Shown here: positions 34,936 through 43,866 of the stretch, one piece after another
Layout of the letters: the number at the start of each line of letters is the position of its first letter
Numbering within the stretch: position 1 is the stretch's first letter
Translations under genes and position numbers: made by a program
Assembly (NCBI RefSeq): GCF_001591645.1
Contig: NZ_BCVH01000002.1
Location: forward strand, 1 to 64,000
Length of the DNA: 64,000 nt
Direction of reading: 5' to 3'
DNA from: Robertmurraya korlensis NBRC 107688
GTDB lineage: Bacteria > Bacillota > Bacilli > Bacillales > Cytobacillaceae
Notes under the pieces: model-generated
What the model saw: only the letters and a program-made list of their open reading frames with translations
The model's database searches: none
What the model was told of the DNA's origin: nothing

Positions 34936-36042
34936 TTGAGTGAAATTATACATCGTACAAAAACTCGTCCCATAAAAGTTGGCCCTTTAACAATTGGCGG
35001 CAATAATGAAGTAGTTATTCAAAGTATGACTACAACAAAAACACATGACGTCGAGGCCACGGTTGCTGAAATTAAAAGGTTAGAGGAAGCTGGTTGTCAA
35101 GTCGTGCGTGTCGCTTGTCCTGATGAAAGAGCAGCTAACGCTATTTCTGAAATTAAAAAGAGAATTAATATTCCTTTAGTAGTAGACATTCACTTTGATT
35201 ACAAACTAGCTCTAAAAGCAATTGAGGGAGGAGCGGATAAAATCCGTATCAATCCCGGTAATATTGGCCGCCGCGAAAAGGTGGAGGCAGTGGTAAAAGC
35301 AGCAAAAGAGAAGGGCATACCAATTCGAATAGGTGTAAATGCTGGGTCACTGGAGAAAAGAATATTAGAGAAATATGGTTACCCAACAGCTGATGGGATG
35401 GTAGAAAGTGCCCTACACCATATCAAAATTCTAGAAGATCTGGACTTTCACGATATCATCGTCAGTATGAAGGCATCAGATGTGAACTTAGCTATAGAAG
35501 CTTATGATAAAGCGGCAAGAGCGTTTGATTATCCTCTCCATCTCGGAATTACAGAATCAGGAACATTGTTTGCTGGTACTGTAAAAAGTGCTGCAGGGTT
35601 AGGAGCAATCCTAAGTAAAGGAATTGGGAACACGGTTCGAATTTCCCTTAGTGCGGACCCTGTGGAAGAAGTGAAGGTTGCACGTGAATTGTTAAAATCA
35701 TTTGGCTTATCTTCAAATGCAGCTACACTAATTTCATGTCCAACATGTGGAAGAATTGAAATTGATTTAATTTCTATTGCAAACGAAGTTGAAGAGTATA
35801 TTCAGCAAATTAAAGTTCCCATTAAGGTTGCTGTTTTGGGCTGTGCCGTAAATGGTCCGGGTGAAGCAAGAGAAGCAGACATAGGTATAGCTGGAGCTCG
35901 TGGTGAAGGTCTTTTATTCCGTAAAGGCGAAATTGTCCGTAAGGTGCCAGAAGCAACAATGGTTGAAGAGCTGAAAAAGGAAATCGATCAAATTGCTGCG
36001 GAGTTTCAAGCAAAGCGTGATCAGGAAGCCCTACAATCTTAA
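34936..36042 (+). CDS. ispG: 4-hydroxy-3-methylbut-2-enyl diphosphate synthase IspG (GcpE)
   Basis: 368 aa. MEP-pathway enzyme reducing MEcPP to HMBPP. TIM-barrel part ([26 protein letters not shown]) and an Fe-S domain with CPTCGR and [12 protein letters not shown], giving three cluster cysteines. The start is TTG 34936 behind AAAAGGAG. Same window also encodes IspH, the next enzyme. Confidence 0.95.
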   Translation: MSEIIHRTKTRPIKVGPLTIGGNNEVVIQSMTTTKTHDVEATVAEIKRLEEAGCQVVRVACPDERAANAISEIKKRINIPLVVDIHFDYKLALKAIEGGADKIRINPGNIGRREKVEAVVKAAKEKGIPIRIGVNAGSLEKRILEKYGYPTADGMVESALHHIKILEDLDFHDIIVSMKASDVNLAIEAYDKAARAFDYPLHLGITESGTLFAGTVKSAAGLGAILSKGIGNTVRISLSADPVEEVKVARELLKSFGLSSNAATLISCPTCGRIEIDLISIANEVEEYIQQIKVPIKVAVLGCAVNGPGEAREADIGIAGARGEGLLFRKGEIVRKVPEATMVEELKKEIDQIAAEFQAKRDQEALQS

Positions 36043-36050
36043 CATTAAAG

Positions 36051-36083
36051 AAAGAGGCTCTGGCGTTTGCCGGAGCCTCTTTG
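36051..36083. terminator. Bidirectional terminator
   Basis: GAGGCTCTGGC pairs with GCCGGAGCCTC around a GTTT loop, flanked by AAA and TTT. It separates ispG and yqfX. Confidence 0.88.
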
Positions 36084-36097
36084 TTTATCTGTAGTGG

Positions 36098-36472
36098 TTA
36101 AAAAAATGGTAGTATAAACATACCGACAATAATGGAGATTGCTCCAATCCCGATAGCCCAGCTACCAAGTCCAGTTGCTCCTCGTCGTCGGGCAATAAAC
36201 CCTAATACAATCCCAACTGCTCCAAACAAGATAGGAGCAACAAACAAAGACAGGATAGAAATGATTAAAGCAGCAAACCCTATCCCTGTACCGCTTTTCA
36301 TCATCTCTCCACCATTATTTGTTCTACCTTGGTTAAAAGTAGTTGGTGCAGCAATTTCAGCTGAGGTTTCTTCTAAATAATCTGCAGGTTGGTATTTGGT
36401 TGTTTCACCAACATTGTCGCTTGTACGAAGGTAATCATACGAACCTTCGTTGTTGCGTTCTTGATCTGCCAC
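36098..36472 (-). CDS. yqfX: YqfX, DUF4190-type membrane protein
   Basis: 124 aa. Polar N-terminal half (~1-60, acidic and Asn-rich), then two membrane helices separated by RRRGATGLGSWA (IGFAALIISILSLFVAPILFG and IGIGAISIIVGMFIL), the DUF4190 layout. Function unknown. Divergent from yqfW as in B. subtilis. Confidence 0.8.
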   Translation of the reverse strand: MADQERNNEGSYDYLRTSDNVGETTKYQPADYLEETSAEIAAPTTFNQGRTNNGGEMMKSGTGIGFAALIISILSLFVAPILFGAVGIVLGFIARRRGATGLGSWAIGIGAISIIVGMFILPFF

Positions 36473-36589
36473 ATCGATCCCTCGCTTTCCTTTGATAGGA
36501 GCAGTATTATTATTTGCTTTTAGACAACAATTATGTTGTTAATCATTTCTAGTTAGCATTAGGTATATAAAGAAATGGGGAAGTATAAC

Positions 36590-37159
36590 ATGAAGCATAG
36601 GAAATTAGGATTTGATATTGATGGAACGGTTACTTGTCCAGCAGCTATCGTTCCATTTATAAATGAAGCTTTTCATTTACAATTAACACTTGAAAACTTA
36701 ACTGACTACGATCTACTGAAGGTAGTGGATGTTCCAGAAAAGGACTTTACCGATTGGTATGAAAAAAAAGAGGCAGAAATCTTCACTTTTTCTCCACTTG
36801 CTGAAGGAGCAAAGGAAGCATTATTAAAATGGGGAACTGACCATGAATTAATATTTATCAGTGCGCGTGGAGAAAATGTGTTGGATGTAACAAAAGAGTG
36901 GTTTATAAGGCACGGAATTCGCTATGACCATATAGAACTTATCGGATCACATGAAAAGGTTGAATCAGTGAAAAACTACGGTGTAGAAATATTCTTTGAG
37001 GATAAGTATGAGAATGCAATTGAAATTCAGGAAAAATGCCAGATACCTGTCCTTTTATTTGATACTCCATATAACCAAGGCTCCCTTCCAAACGGAGTAA
37101 AAAGAGTTTTTAGTTGGAAGGAAGCTAAAAATTGGGTTGAAGAATGGCTCAATTGTTAA
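36590..37159 (+). CDS. yqfW: YqfW, putative 5'(3')-deoxyribonucleotidase-like HAD protein
   Basis: 189 aa. HAD-fold phosphatase: motif I FDIDGTVTC (nucleophile and acid Asp), motif II SARG, and motif III EDKYENAIE. It fits the 5'-nucleotidase/C-terminal-type family of YqfW. ATG 36590 is seven bases after GGGGA; the ATG at 36575 lacks a site. The last codons run close to the converging zur gene. Confidence 0.83.
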   Translation: MKHRKLGFDIDGTVTCPAAIVPFINEAFHLQLTLENLTDYDLLKVVDVPEKDFTDWYEKKEAEIFTFSPLAEGAKEALLKWGTDHELIFISARGENVLDVTKEWFIRHGIRYDHIELIGSHEKVESVKNYGVEIFFEDKYENAIEIQEKCQIPVLLFDTPYNQGSLPNGVKRVFSWKEAKNWVEEWLNC

Positions 37160-37168
37160 AATTCAGGT

Positions 37169-37585
37169 TTAATGAATATTACATTCTGGGCAGCGACCAT
37201 AAATTTCAAATTTATGCCCTGATATATCATAGTTCTTGAGGCTTTCCTGTAGATTGTTCATAGGGCAAGTATCGATTTCCTTCGTTTTTCCACAGTCTAA
37301 ACAAATAAAATGATGATGATGGTGTTTGCTTTCACATGAATAACGAAAATGTTTCTCACCTGATAATTCTGTCATTTCAAAAATACCTAGTTCAACAAAT
37401 AAAGAAAGATTACGGTAAATTGTATCAAAGCTTAATCCAGGATAATGATCCTTCAGTCGATCAAGCACGTCCTTTGCAGTCAAATACTTATTGCTGTTAG
37501 CAAAAAGACCAAGCATTTCTTCTCTTTTTCCTGTGTGCTTGTAGCCTTTATTTTTTAATAACTCAAGTGCTTCGGTTACGTTCAT
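37169..37585 (-). CDS. zur: Zinc uptake regulator Zur (Fur family)
   Basis: 138 aa. Winged-helix DNA-binding half ([24 protein letters not shown]) and a metal-binding half: [13 protein letters not shown] and GRCPECN give the structural zinc cysteines. It represses zinc uptake when zinc is sufficient. The ATG overlaps the upstream permease stop by four bases, so it is the third gene of znuC-znuB-zur and should regulate its own operon. Confidence 0.92.
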   Translation of the reverse strand: MNVTEALELLKNKGYKHTGKREEMLGLFANSNKYLTAKDVLDRLKDHYPGLSFDTIYRNLSLFVELGIFEMTELSGEKHFRYSCESKHHHHHFICLDCGKTKEIDTCPMNNLQESLKNYDISGHKFEIYGRCPECNIH

Positions 37586-38433
37586 ACTCTCACCTCATGT
37601 TTCCACTGGACCATTTTCTTTAATAATATAACAATTATTAGAATCAATACAGCAATTACTACAATTGTTCCCCCAGGGGCCAAATTAAGGTAATACGAAA
37701 TGGTAAGTCCACCGAGTACAGAAACTTCCCCGAAAAGGGTTGATAAAAAAAGTGTTTGCTTGAACCCTTTTGCAATCCGAATACTTGCTGCTACAGGAAG
37801 TGTCATGAGTGATGATACAAGTAAAATCCCAACAATTCTCATGGAAGCTGCAATTACTAATGCAACTAATATAATGAAAAAGAAATGGAGAGATTTCACA
37901 GCAATACCTGATGCTTTCGCGTGCTCTTCGTCAAATGATAAAAGAAATAATTCCTTATATAAAAGAGAAATAAAAGCTATTACTACTATACTAATGATGA
38001 TGATGATGATTAAATCCGTTCGGCTTACGGCACTAACACTGCCAAATAAATAACTATATAAATCTGTATTAAATCCATCTGCTAATGAAATAAAAATAAC
38101 CCCTAAACCAATTCCACTCGACAAAATAATAGGGATTGCGAGCTCCTGATAATGTTTATAAACGGTTCTAAGTTTTTCTATAAACAATGCCCCTACTACA
38201 GAGAAGGTCATTCCTAAATAAAGGGGATTTAACCCTGTAGTAAAAAGGAACCTCTTTTCAAGAAGCAAGCTTGCCGCAATTCCAGCTAAAGTAACGTGAC
38301 TTAAAGCATCTGCAATAAGTGACAGTCTTCTTACAACAATATACACACCAAGTAAGGGTGCTATTAATCCGATAATTGCACCTGTAAGAAATGCATTCTG
38401 TAAAAATTCATATTTAAATATTGCTTCAATCAC
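37582..38433 (-). CDS. znuB: Zinc ABC transporter permease (ZnuB/AdcB type)
   Basis: 283 aa, eight or nine membrane helices of the ABC-3 family ([25 protein letters not shown] is the characteristic start; [21 protein letters not shown] the central part). Four-base overlaps at both ends with znuC and zur show tight coupling. Zinc is inferred from the linked zur and the Zur box; manganese is less likely. Confidence 0.88.
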   Translation of the reverse strand: MIEAIFKYEFLQNAFLTGAIIGLIAPLLGVYIVVRRLSLIADALSHVTLAGIAASLLLEKRFLFTTGLNPLYLGMTFSVVGALFIEKLRTVYKHYQELAIPIILSSGIGLGVIFISLADGFNTDLYSYLFGSVSAVSRTDLIIIIIISIVVIAFISLLYKELFLLSFDEEHAKASGIAVKSLHFFFIILVALVIAASMRIVGILLVSSLMTLPVAASIRIAKGFKQTLFLSTLFGEVSVLGGLTISYYLNLAPGGTIVVIAVLILIIVILLKKMVQWKHEVRV

Positions 38434-39218
38434 CGGTTTTCCCCTCCGTGATGATGAACATGATGGTGATGATGATCATGCTGATGTAAAAGAACTTGAA
38501 CATCATGGCCGTACAGCTCAGACATATTTTGTTTTTCAAACTCCTCCGTGTCACCATGAAAATGCATATGCTTATTTAGACAAGCAACATGTGAAACTTT
38601 ATCCGTAATCGTACCGATATCATGAGTCACTAGGATCAGTGTAATCCCTCTATTTCGATTGAGGTCTGTTAGCATCTCGTAGAAGGATTGAACATTCTTT
38701 GCATCGACACCGACTGTTGGCTCATCTAAAATAAGCAAGTCGGGATCACTAACTAGTGCACGTGCAATAAATACCCTTTGTTGTTGTCCTCCCGACAACT
38801 CCCCGATGTTGCTTCCTTTTTTTTCAGAGAGCCCGACTGAATCAATCGCTTCAAGTATCTTCTGTTTATCCTCTTCTTTATGCTTTTTAAATAACCCAAC
38901 TTTTTTGGTTAACCCACTTGATACAACTTCGTATACTGTTGCAGGAAATCCCGAATTAAAGGAATTTGCTTTTTGAGAGACAAACCCTATACGATGCCAC
39001 TCCTTAAACTGCTCAATCGCTGTCCCAAATAATTTTACTTCCCCCTTCTGGAGCTTTAATAACCCCAGAATAATTTTTAGTAAAGTGGACTTTCCTGATC
39101 CATTTGGTCCAACAAGCCCTAAAAATGCTCCTCGAGGAACAGAAAAATCAATTTCTTCAAGTACGTTTTCCTTTTCATATTTATAAGTCAATTTGTTAAC
39201 TTTTATAATTTCTTCCAT
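38430..39218 (-). CDS. znuC: Zinc ABC transporter ATPase (ZnuC/AdcC type) with His-rich tail
   Basis: 262 aa. Walker A GPNGSGKST, signature LSGGQQQR, Walker B LLILDEPTVGVD and the H-loop THD. The C-terminus carries about ten histidines within 14 residues (HQHDHHHHHVHHH), unusual on the ATPase and possibly a zinc sensor or buffer. ATG 39218 is six bases after AGGTG; a GTG three codons earlier lies in that site. No solute-binding gene is adjacent. Confidence 0.9.
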   Translation of the reverse strand: MEEIIKVNKLTYKYEKENVLEEIDFSVPRGAFLGLVGPNGSGKSTLLKIILGLLKLQKGEVKLFGTAIEQFKEWHRIGFVSQKANSFNSGFPATVYEVVSSGLTKKVGLFKKHKEEDKQKILEAIDSVGLSEKKGSNIGELSGGQQQRVFIARALVSDPDLLILDEPTVGVDAKNVQSFYEMLTDLNRNRGITLILVTHDIGTITDKVSHVACLNKHMHFHGDTEEFEKQNMSELYGHDVQVLLHQHDHHHHHVHHHGGENR

Positions 39219-39236
39219 TTTTATCACCTATTATTA

Positions 39237-39251
39237 TCAGAATCATTCCGA
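39237..39251 (-). promoter_or_regulatory. Zur box upstream of znuC-znuB-zur
   Basis: On the minus strand TCGGAAT-G-ATTCTGA, within AAATCGGAATGATTCTGAT. It matches the B. subtilis 7-1-7 Zur operator TCGTAAT-N-ATTACGA with three mismatches, and lies about 20 bp before the znuC start. Confidence 0.75.
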
Positions 39252-39366
39252 TTTACAAAATGTAGTATACATGAGAAATGTAGTGATGTAAAGGAAGTAC
39301 TCTTGCCTTTTCTTCACACCTTTCTTGAGATAACCACATAGATTAACATCAGGGAGTGGTGAATGC

Positions 39367-39621
39367 GTGAGTATATTTCAATCGATCGTAAATCACAAAA
39401 TTAACACAATTACGACAGAAGAATTAATGAGGTATGGCAAACAATTTGGAGTTTCCATAAGTGAAAAGGAGGCGAAACAGATTGCAGCTTATCTTCGTGG
39501 GCGAAATGTAGATATTTTCAATATATCTGAAAGAGGAAGACTATTAAAGGAAATTGAAAAATTAACGAGCCCTCAAACCGCAAAAGCAGTCAGTCAGGTG
39601 GTTACCCAATTTACAAAGTAA
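39367..39621 (+). CDS. yqfT: YqfT, DUF2624 small protein
   Basis: 84 aa, helical and soluble; the DUF2624 pattern (ELMRYGKQFGVSISEKEAKQIAAYLRGRNVDIF) matches YqfT next to nfo. The start is GTG 39367 after GGGAGTGG. Function unknown. Confidence 0.85.
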   Translation: MSIFQSIVNHKINTITTEELMRYGKQFGVSISEKEAKQIAAYLRGRNVDIFNISERGRLLKEIEKLTSPQTAKAVSQVVTQFTK

Positions 39622-39628
39622 ATAAGCA

Positions 39629-39655
39629 AAGGGCTCATTTTTCAGGTGAGCCCTT
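39629..39655. terminator. Bidirectional terminator
   Basis: AAGGGCTCA (39629-39637) and TGAGCCCTT (39647-39655) between the converging yqfT and nfo. The flanking T-rich ends are moderate. Confidence 0.65.
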
Positions 39656-39662
39656 CTCTATT

Positions 39663-40559
39663 CTATGCCATAATATGTTCCATTAGGTTTTCGTTAAATG
39701 TCTTAGAAGTCAACATTTCAATTTCTTGTTTGTATGGTGCCTTCTTATTATTCTTATCCTCACCAACAAACGGAGTTTCAAGGATCTTCGGAATACTCAT
39801 AAGCTGTGGATGATGAACGATATAGGATAGTGCGTCAAAGCCAATCTTCCCAAATCCAATATTTTCATGTCTGTCTTTTCTTGAACCACGGTCATTTTTA
39901 CTATCATTAATATGGAGTACTTTTAGTCGATCAATTCCAATGATCTTATCAAACTCACTAAGAACCCCATCAAAATCCTCAACAATGTTATAACCAGCAT
40001 CATGAATATGACAAGTATCGAAGCAAATAGATAACTTCTCATTATGTTGGACCCCATCGATAATCATTGCTAATTCCTCAAAGCTTTTCCCACATTCAGA
40101 TCCTTTACCAGCCATGGTTTCTAAAGCAATTTGAAGCTTTTCATTTCCTGTTAGAACTTCATTGAGACCTTCAATAATCTTTTTAATCCCCGCTTCTTCC
40201 CCAGCTCCGACATGAGCTCCAGGGTGTAGGACAATTTGTCTGGCACCTATTGCCTCTGTACGTTCTATTTCTGATTTTAAAAATCGAACACCAAGGTCAA
40301 ATGTGTCTGGGTTTGTTGTATTTCCAATATTAATAATATATGGAGCATGAACAACAATGTCTTCTAAATTAATCCCGTTTAATTCCATATGTTTTTGACC
40401 AGCTTCGATGTTTAAGTCTTCTATTTTCTTTCTTCTTGTATTTTGAGGAGCGCCTGTGTAGATCATGAAAGTATTCGCACCATAAGAGACCGCTTCTGCA
40501 CTCGATGCAAGCAACATACTTTTCCCACTCATTGAAACATGTGATCCTAGTTTTAGCAT
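39663..40559 (-). CDS. nfo: Endonuclease IV (Nfo)
   Basis: 298 aa, TIM barrel AP endonuclease for base-excision repair. Zinc-site regions are visible: [33 protein letters not shown] and [25 protein letters not shown] 40559 is ten bases after AGGAG; the GTG 40568 is too close to that site. In spores this enzyme repairs AP sites on outgrowth. Confidence 0.95.
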   Translation of the reverse strand: MLKLGSHVSMSGKSMLLASSAEAVSYGANTFMIYTGAPQNTRRKKIEDLNIEAGQKHMELNGINLEDIVVHAPYIINIGNTTNPDTFDLGVRFLKSEIERTEAIGARQIVLHPGAHVGAGEEAGIKKIIEGLNEVLTGNEKLQIALETMAGKGSECGKSFEELAMIIDGVQHNEKLSICFDTCHIHDAGYNIVEDFDGVLSEFDKIIGIDRLKVLHINDSKNDRGSRKDRHENIGFGKIGFDALSYIVHHPQLMSIPKILETPFVGEDKNNKKAPYKQEIEMLTSKTFNENLMEHIMA

Positions 40560-40580
40560 TTTCTCCACTCTCCTGCCCTT

Positions 40581-41891
40581 CTATTTCTTTTTCAAACGGT
40601 TCTGCCTTCTCTTAATTTTATCCATTTCAAACTGCATCTTCTTCTTATAGCCCGGCTTAACCTTTGATGGTTTTTTAACAAAAGACTTCGCAACTTTTTC
40701 TGCCTCATCAGACTGCTTCGTTCTCTTTTTACGTCTGTTACGGTCCTCAAGCTCTGATAGTTCACCCTTTTTAATATCAATATGCTTAAAAGTTATCCCC
40801 AGTTTTTCAAGCCTATTTAATGCATCCTCATCCGATGGCTCATAAACCGTGAGAGCTATTCCCGAATTCCCCGCTCTTGCTGTTCTACCGACACGATGCA
40901 CATAAAAATCTAGATCAGTTGGAAGTTCATAGTTAATCACATGACTAATTCCTGGAATATCAATTCCTCTTGCAGCCAAATCAGTAGCCACAATATATTG
41001 AAATTCTAAATCCGTGATTTGCTTCATCATCCGCTTACGTTCACGAGGACTCAAATCTCCATGAATTCTACCAACCTTCAGCCCTCTATGAGTCAATGCT
41101 GTTGCAACTTCCTCGGCCTTTTTCTTCGTATTTGTAAACACGATTGCTAAATAAGGGTTATATAGCTTAAGTGCCTCATACACAAGGGTTGACTTCTCAC
41201 GATGCCTTGACGGGAGAAGTATATGTTCAATTTTCGCTGCAGTTAACTGTTTCGGTTCAATATGAATGAATTTTGGATTTTCCATATATTTCTTCAGGAA
41301 AGGTTTTAGCTTTTCTGGAATCGTTGCTGAAAATACAAGCATTTGTAGCTTTTCTGGCATTCTGGCTCCAATTTGGTCAACATCTTCTAAAAAGCCCATA
41401 TCGAGCATTAAATCCGCTTCATCGACTACAAACATATTTGCCGTATGTACAAAAAGGGCTTGTTCCTTTACTAAATCATTAATACGTCCTGGTGTCCCAA
41501 CAACGATATGAGGTTGAGTTTTGAGCTTTTCGATGGTACGAACCTTGTCTGTTCCACCAATGAAAAGACGACTAGTGATCTCTTCTCCCTCTTCCGCATG
41601 TTCGGTTACCTTGAGAACTTCTTGATAGATTTGTGTGGCAAGCTCTCTTGTTGGTGCAGTGATAACAGCTTGTACCTCTTGCTTAGTATGATTAATTTTA
41701 TGGAGCACTGGTAACACATAAGAATGTGTTTTCCCTGTTCCTGTTTGAGATTGTCCAATCGCACTTTCACCTTTTAGTACGGTTGGAATCAATCTTTCTT
41801 GAATTTCAGTTGGTTCATAAAATCCAATGGCTTCAATTGCCTTGTTTATAAATGGTTTTAATTGATACGCTGAGAATTTTGTCTTCGTCAT
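40581..41891 (-). CDS. cshB: DEAD-box RNA helicase CshB
   Basis: 436 aa. Motifs in order: Q-motif PTEIQERLIP, I SQTGTGKTH, Ia PTRELA, II VDEADLMLD, III SATIP, IV AIVFTNT, V ATDLAARGIDI, VI HRVGRTARAG. The basic tail (SEKKKR-like, ~385-436) suggests RNA binding. ATG 41891 is eight bases after GAAGGAG; a 15-residue longer frame lacks a site. It aids mRNA/rRNA remodelling, notably at low temperature. Confidence 0.93.
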   Translation of the reverse strand: MTKTKFSAYQLKPFINKAIEAIGFYEPTEIQERLIPTVLKGESAIGQSQTGTGKTHSYVLPVLHKINHTKQEVQAVITAPTRELATQIYQEVLKVTEHAEEGEEITSRLFIGGTDKVRTIEKLKTQPHIVVGTPGRINDLVKEQALFVHTANMFVVDEADLMLDMGFLEDVDQIGARMPEKLQMLVFSATIPEKLKPFLKKYMENPKFIHIEPKQLTAAKIEHILLPSRHREKSTLVYEALKLYNPYLAIVFTNTKKKAEEVATALTHRGLKVGRIHGDLSPRERKRMMKQITDLEFQYIVATDLAARGIDIPGISHVINYELPTDLDFYVHRVGRTARAGNSGIALTVYEPSDEDALNRLEKLGITFKHIDIKKGELSELEDRNRRKKRTKQSDEAEKVAKSFVKKPSKVKPGYKKKMQFEMDKIKRRQNRLKKK

Positions 41892-42053
41892 TTTTAAAGC
41901 TCCTTCAGTTTTGGTAAGGATGTCCATACCCATCATGTAATTATAATAAAGTTCTTCCTAAAGTGCCACCTACAGTTCACTTATCCCACATTATTATGTT
42001 TTACGAATTACAGGATTTTCAAACAAACTCATAACTAATCCTTATTCACCTAG

Positions 42054-42081
42054 ACCAAATCTTTATTTGTTGCATAGGGTA
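42054..42081 (+). promoter_or_regulatory. Sigma-K-like promoter of yqfQ
   Basis: AC (42054-42055), 17 bp, CATAGGGTA (42073-42081). It fits the sigma-K pattern AC-N16/17-CATANNNTA, 34 bases before the start. Confidence 0.45.
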
Positions 42082-42114
42082 TAAGAGGGAAAATTATGAA
42101 AGGAGGGTGTTCGT

Positions 42115-42783
42115 ATGCCACCAAGACAACCATTTCCTGTTCGTGGAGGGATGCCTCAACATTTGCCTGGATTTGGACGAAACCAAATGAGACCGATGAT
42201 GAACCCTGCGAGAATGGGAAATATGGGAATGCCCAGAGGCCCTATGGGAGTGAATGCTTCAAGAGGGATGAGGGGGGCGACTAGAAAAAGCGGCGGAGGT
42301 TTACTTGCAAAGATCCTCGGCAAAGGTAACTCTCAAGGTACTCAAGGTGCCCAAGCAGGCATGCAAATGTTTGGAAATGCTTCTCGCTCTGCAGCACCAG
42401 CTACAAGTAGTGGTGGGCTGTTAAAATCATTAACAGACCCTACAGCAATTACAGGATTCCTAAACAATACACAAAGGGTGTTAAATACTGCTCAGCAAAT
42501 CGGACCGATGGTACAACAATACGGTCCAATTGTAAAAAACTTACCAGCGATGTGGAAATTATACCGTGGTTTAAATGCAGCAAGCACAGATGACGAAACT
42601 ACGGATGATTCAGACACAAATTCTACCAACACAGAGCAAAAGACAGAATCAAAGGCAAAAACCAACCAAAAACGCACAAAGCCAGTGGAGACAGATGATG
42701 AACAAGAAATACATTCTATAGAAATTGACGAGAACGTTTCTAAAAGATTAAAAGGAAAATCGGTGCCTAAAATATATGTATAA
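42115..42783 (+). CDS. yqfQ: VrrA/YqfQ family protein
   Basis: 222 aa. The N-terminal ~55 residues are rich in Met, Pro, Arg and Gly (RGGMPQHLPGFGRNQMRPMM, MGMPRGPMGV), a Gly/Ser/Ala linker follows, then a helical core (GLLKSLTDPTAITGFLNNTQ) and an acidic-to-basic tail. That is the layout of YqfQ/VrrA. AAAGGAGGG precedes the ATG. Surface or spore-coat association is suggested by composition and the sigma-K-like promoter; not established. Confidence 0.82.
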   Translation: MPPRQPFPVRGGMPQHLPGFGRNQMRPMMNPARMGNMGMPRGPMGVNASRGMRGATRKSGGGLLAKILGKGNSQGTQGAQAGMQMFGNASRSAAPATSSGGLLKSLTDPTAITGFLNNTQRVLNTAQQIGPMVQQYGPIVKNLPAMWKLYRGLNAASTDDETTDDSDTNSTNTEQKTESKAKTNQKRTKPVETDDEQEIHSIEIDENVSKRLKGKSVPKIYV

Positions 42784-42813
42784 AGGAATATGCTCAGAGC
42801 ATATTCCTTTTCT
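42782..42813 (+). terminator. Terminator of yqfQ
   Basis: AAAGGAATATGCTC pairs with GAGCATATTCCTTT, directly at the stop codon, followed by T-rich sequence. Confidence 0.8.
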
Positions 42814-42885
42814 CCTCTTTGTATAATCATTATAGATTATATATAATGATAGAATAAGCATGCTAAAAGGGGAGAGCCAACTATA

Positions 42886-43824
42886 ATGAAAGTTATAAAA
42901 ATATCGCCCCGTGGCTATTGCTACGGTGTTGTTGATGCGATGGTTATCGCAAGAAATGCAGCACTGGATAAAACATTGCCACGGCCTATATATATATTAG
43001 GGATGATTGTACACAACAAGCACGTAACAGATGCTTTTGCTGAAGAAGGGATTATTACGCTAGATGGACCAAATCGAAAAAAAATACTAGAACAAGTAGA
43101 TAAAGGGACTGTTATTTTTACTGCCCATGGAATATCTCCTGAAGTCAGAGAGTTAGCGAAACAAAAAGGACTTGTTACCATTGATGCTACCTGTCCCGAT
43201 GTAACAACTACACATCAGCTAATTGAAGCTAAGAAAAATGAGGGTTACCAGGTGATTTATATCGGTAAAAAAGGACATCCCGAACCTGAGGGAGCTTTAG
43301 GTGTTGCTCCTGACATCGTACACCTTGTTGAAACAGTAGGAGATGTGGAATCATTAGCTATTCAAGCTGACAAAATACTTGTCACGAATCAGACAACAAT
43401 GAGTCAGTGGGATGTTGGCCATATTATGAAGAAAATTGAAGAAAAATATCCACATGCAGAATTCCATAAGGAAATTTGTATGGCTACTCAAGTTCGACAG
43501 GAAGCGGTTGCCGAACAAGCTGGTGAGGCTGATGTCGTTATCGTTGTAGGAGATCCAAAAAGCAATAACTCAAATCGACTCGCACAAGTTTCTCAAGAAA
43601 TTGCAGGTACCGTCGCATACCGAATTAGTGATATATCTGAATTAGATATCACTTGGATTAAAGATGCACAAACAGTGGGCGTAACCTCGGGTGCATCAAC
43701 ACCAACCCCTATTACGAAAGAAGTCATTGCCTTTATCGAGCAATTTAATCCTTTTGATGAATCTACATGGACTCGTGAGAAAAAGGTACCCCTTCAAAAA
43801 ATATTACCTAAAGTAAAAAGATAA
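42886..43824 (+). CDS. ispH: 4-hydroxy-3-methylbut-2-enyl diphosphate reductase IspH (LytB)
   Basis: 312 aa. Last step of the MEP isoprenoid pathway (HMBPP to IPP/DMAPP). The Fe-S cysteines are in GYCYGV (residue 12), [10 protein letters not shown], and [13 protein letters not shown]. The substrate-binding [10 protein letters not shown] and NQTTMSQ are present. GGGGAGAG precedes the ATG. Operates with IspG encoded at 34.9 kb. Confidence 0.95.
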   Translation: MKVIKISPRGYCYGVVDAMVIARNAALDKTLPRPIYILGMIVHNKHVTDAFAEEGIITLDGPNRKKILEQVDKGTVIFTAHGISPEVRELAKQKGLVTIDATCPDVTTTHQLIEAKKNEGYQVIYIGKKGHPEPEGALGVAPDIVHLVETVGDVESLAIQADKILVTNQTTMSQWDVGHIMKKIEEKYPHAEFHKEICMATQVRQEAVAEQAGEADVVIVVGDPKSNNSNRLAQVSQEIAGTVAYRISDISELDITWIKDAQTVGVTSGASTPTPITKEVIAFIEQFNPFDESTWTREKKVPLQKILPKVKR

Positions 43825-43831
43825 TATCAAA

Positions 43832-43862
43832 GAAAGCCACGAAATTTCTCGTGGCTTTCCTT
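43832..43862. terminator. Bidirectional terminator
   Basis: GAAAGCCACGA (43832-43842) pairs with TCGTGGCTTTC (43849-43859), followed by T-rich sequence. It lies between converging ispH and yqfO. Confidence 0.85.
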
Positions 43863-43866
43863 TTTC

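Noticed and set aside
38440-38480. Repetitive ATGATG/CATCAT stretch
   Set aside because: It encodes the histidine-rich ZnuC tail and is not a tandem repeat element or CRISPR.
42492-42830. 112-residue minus-strand frame opposite yqfQ
   Set aside because: A shadow of the low-complexity yqfQ tail; the composition (Ser/Val/Phe) is that of a reversed acidic stretch.
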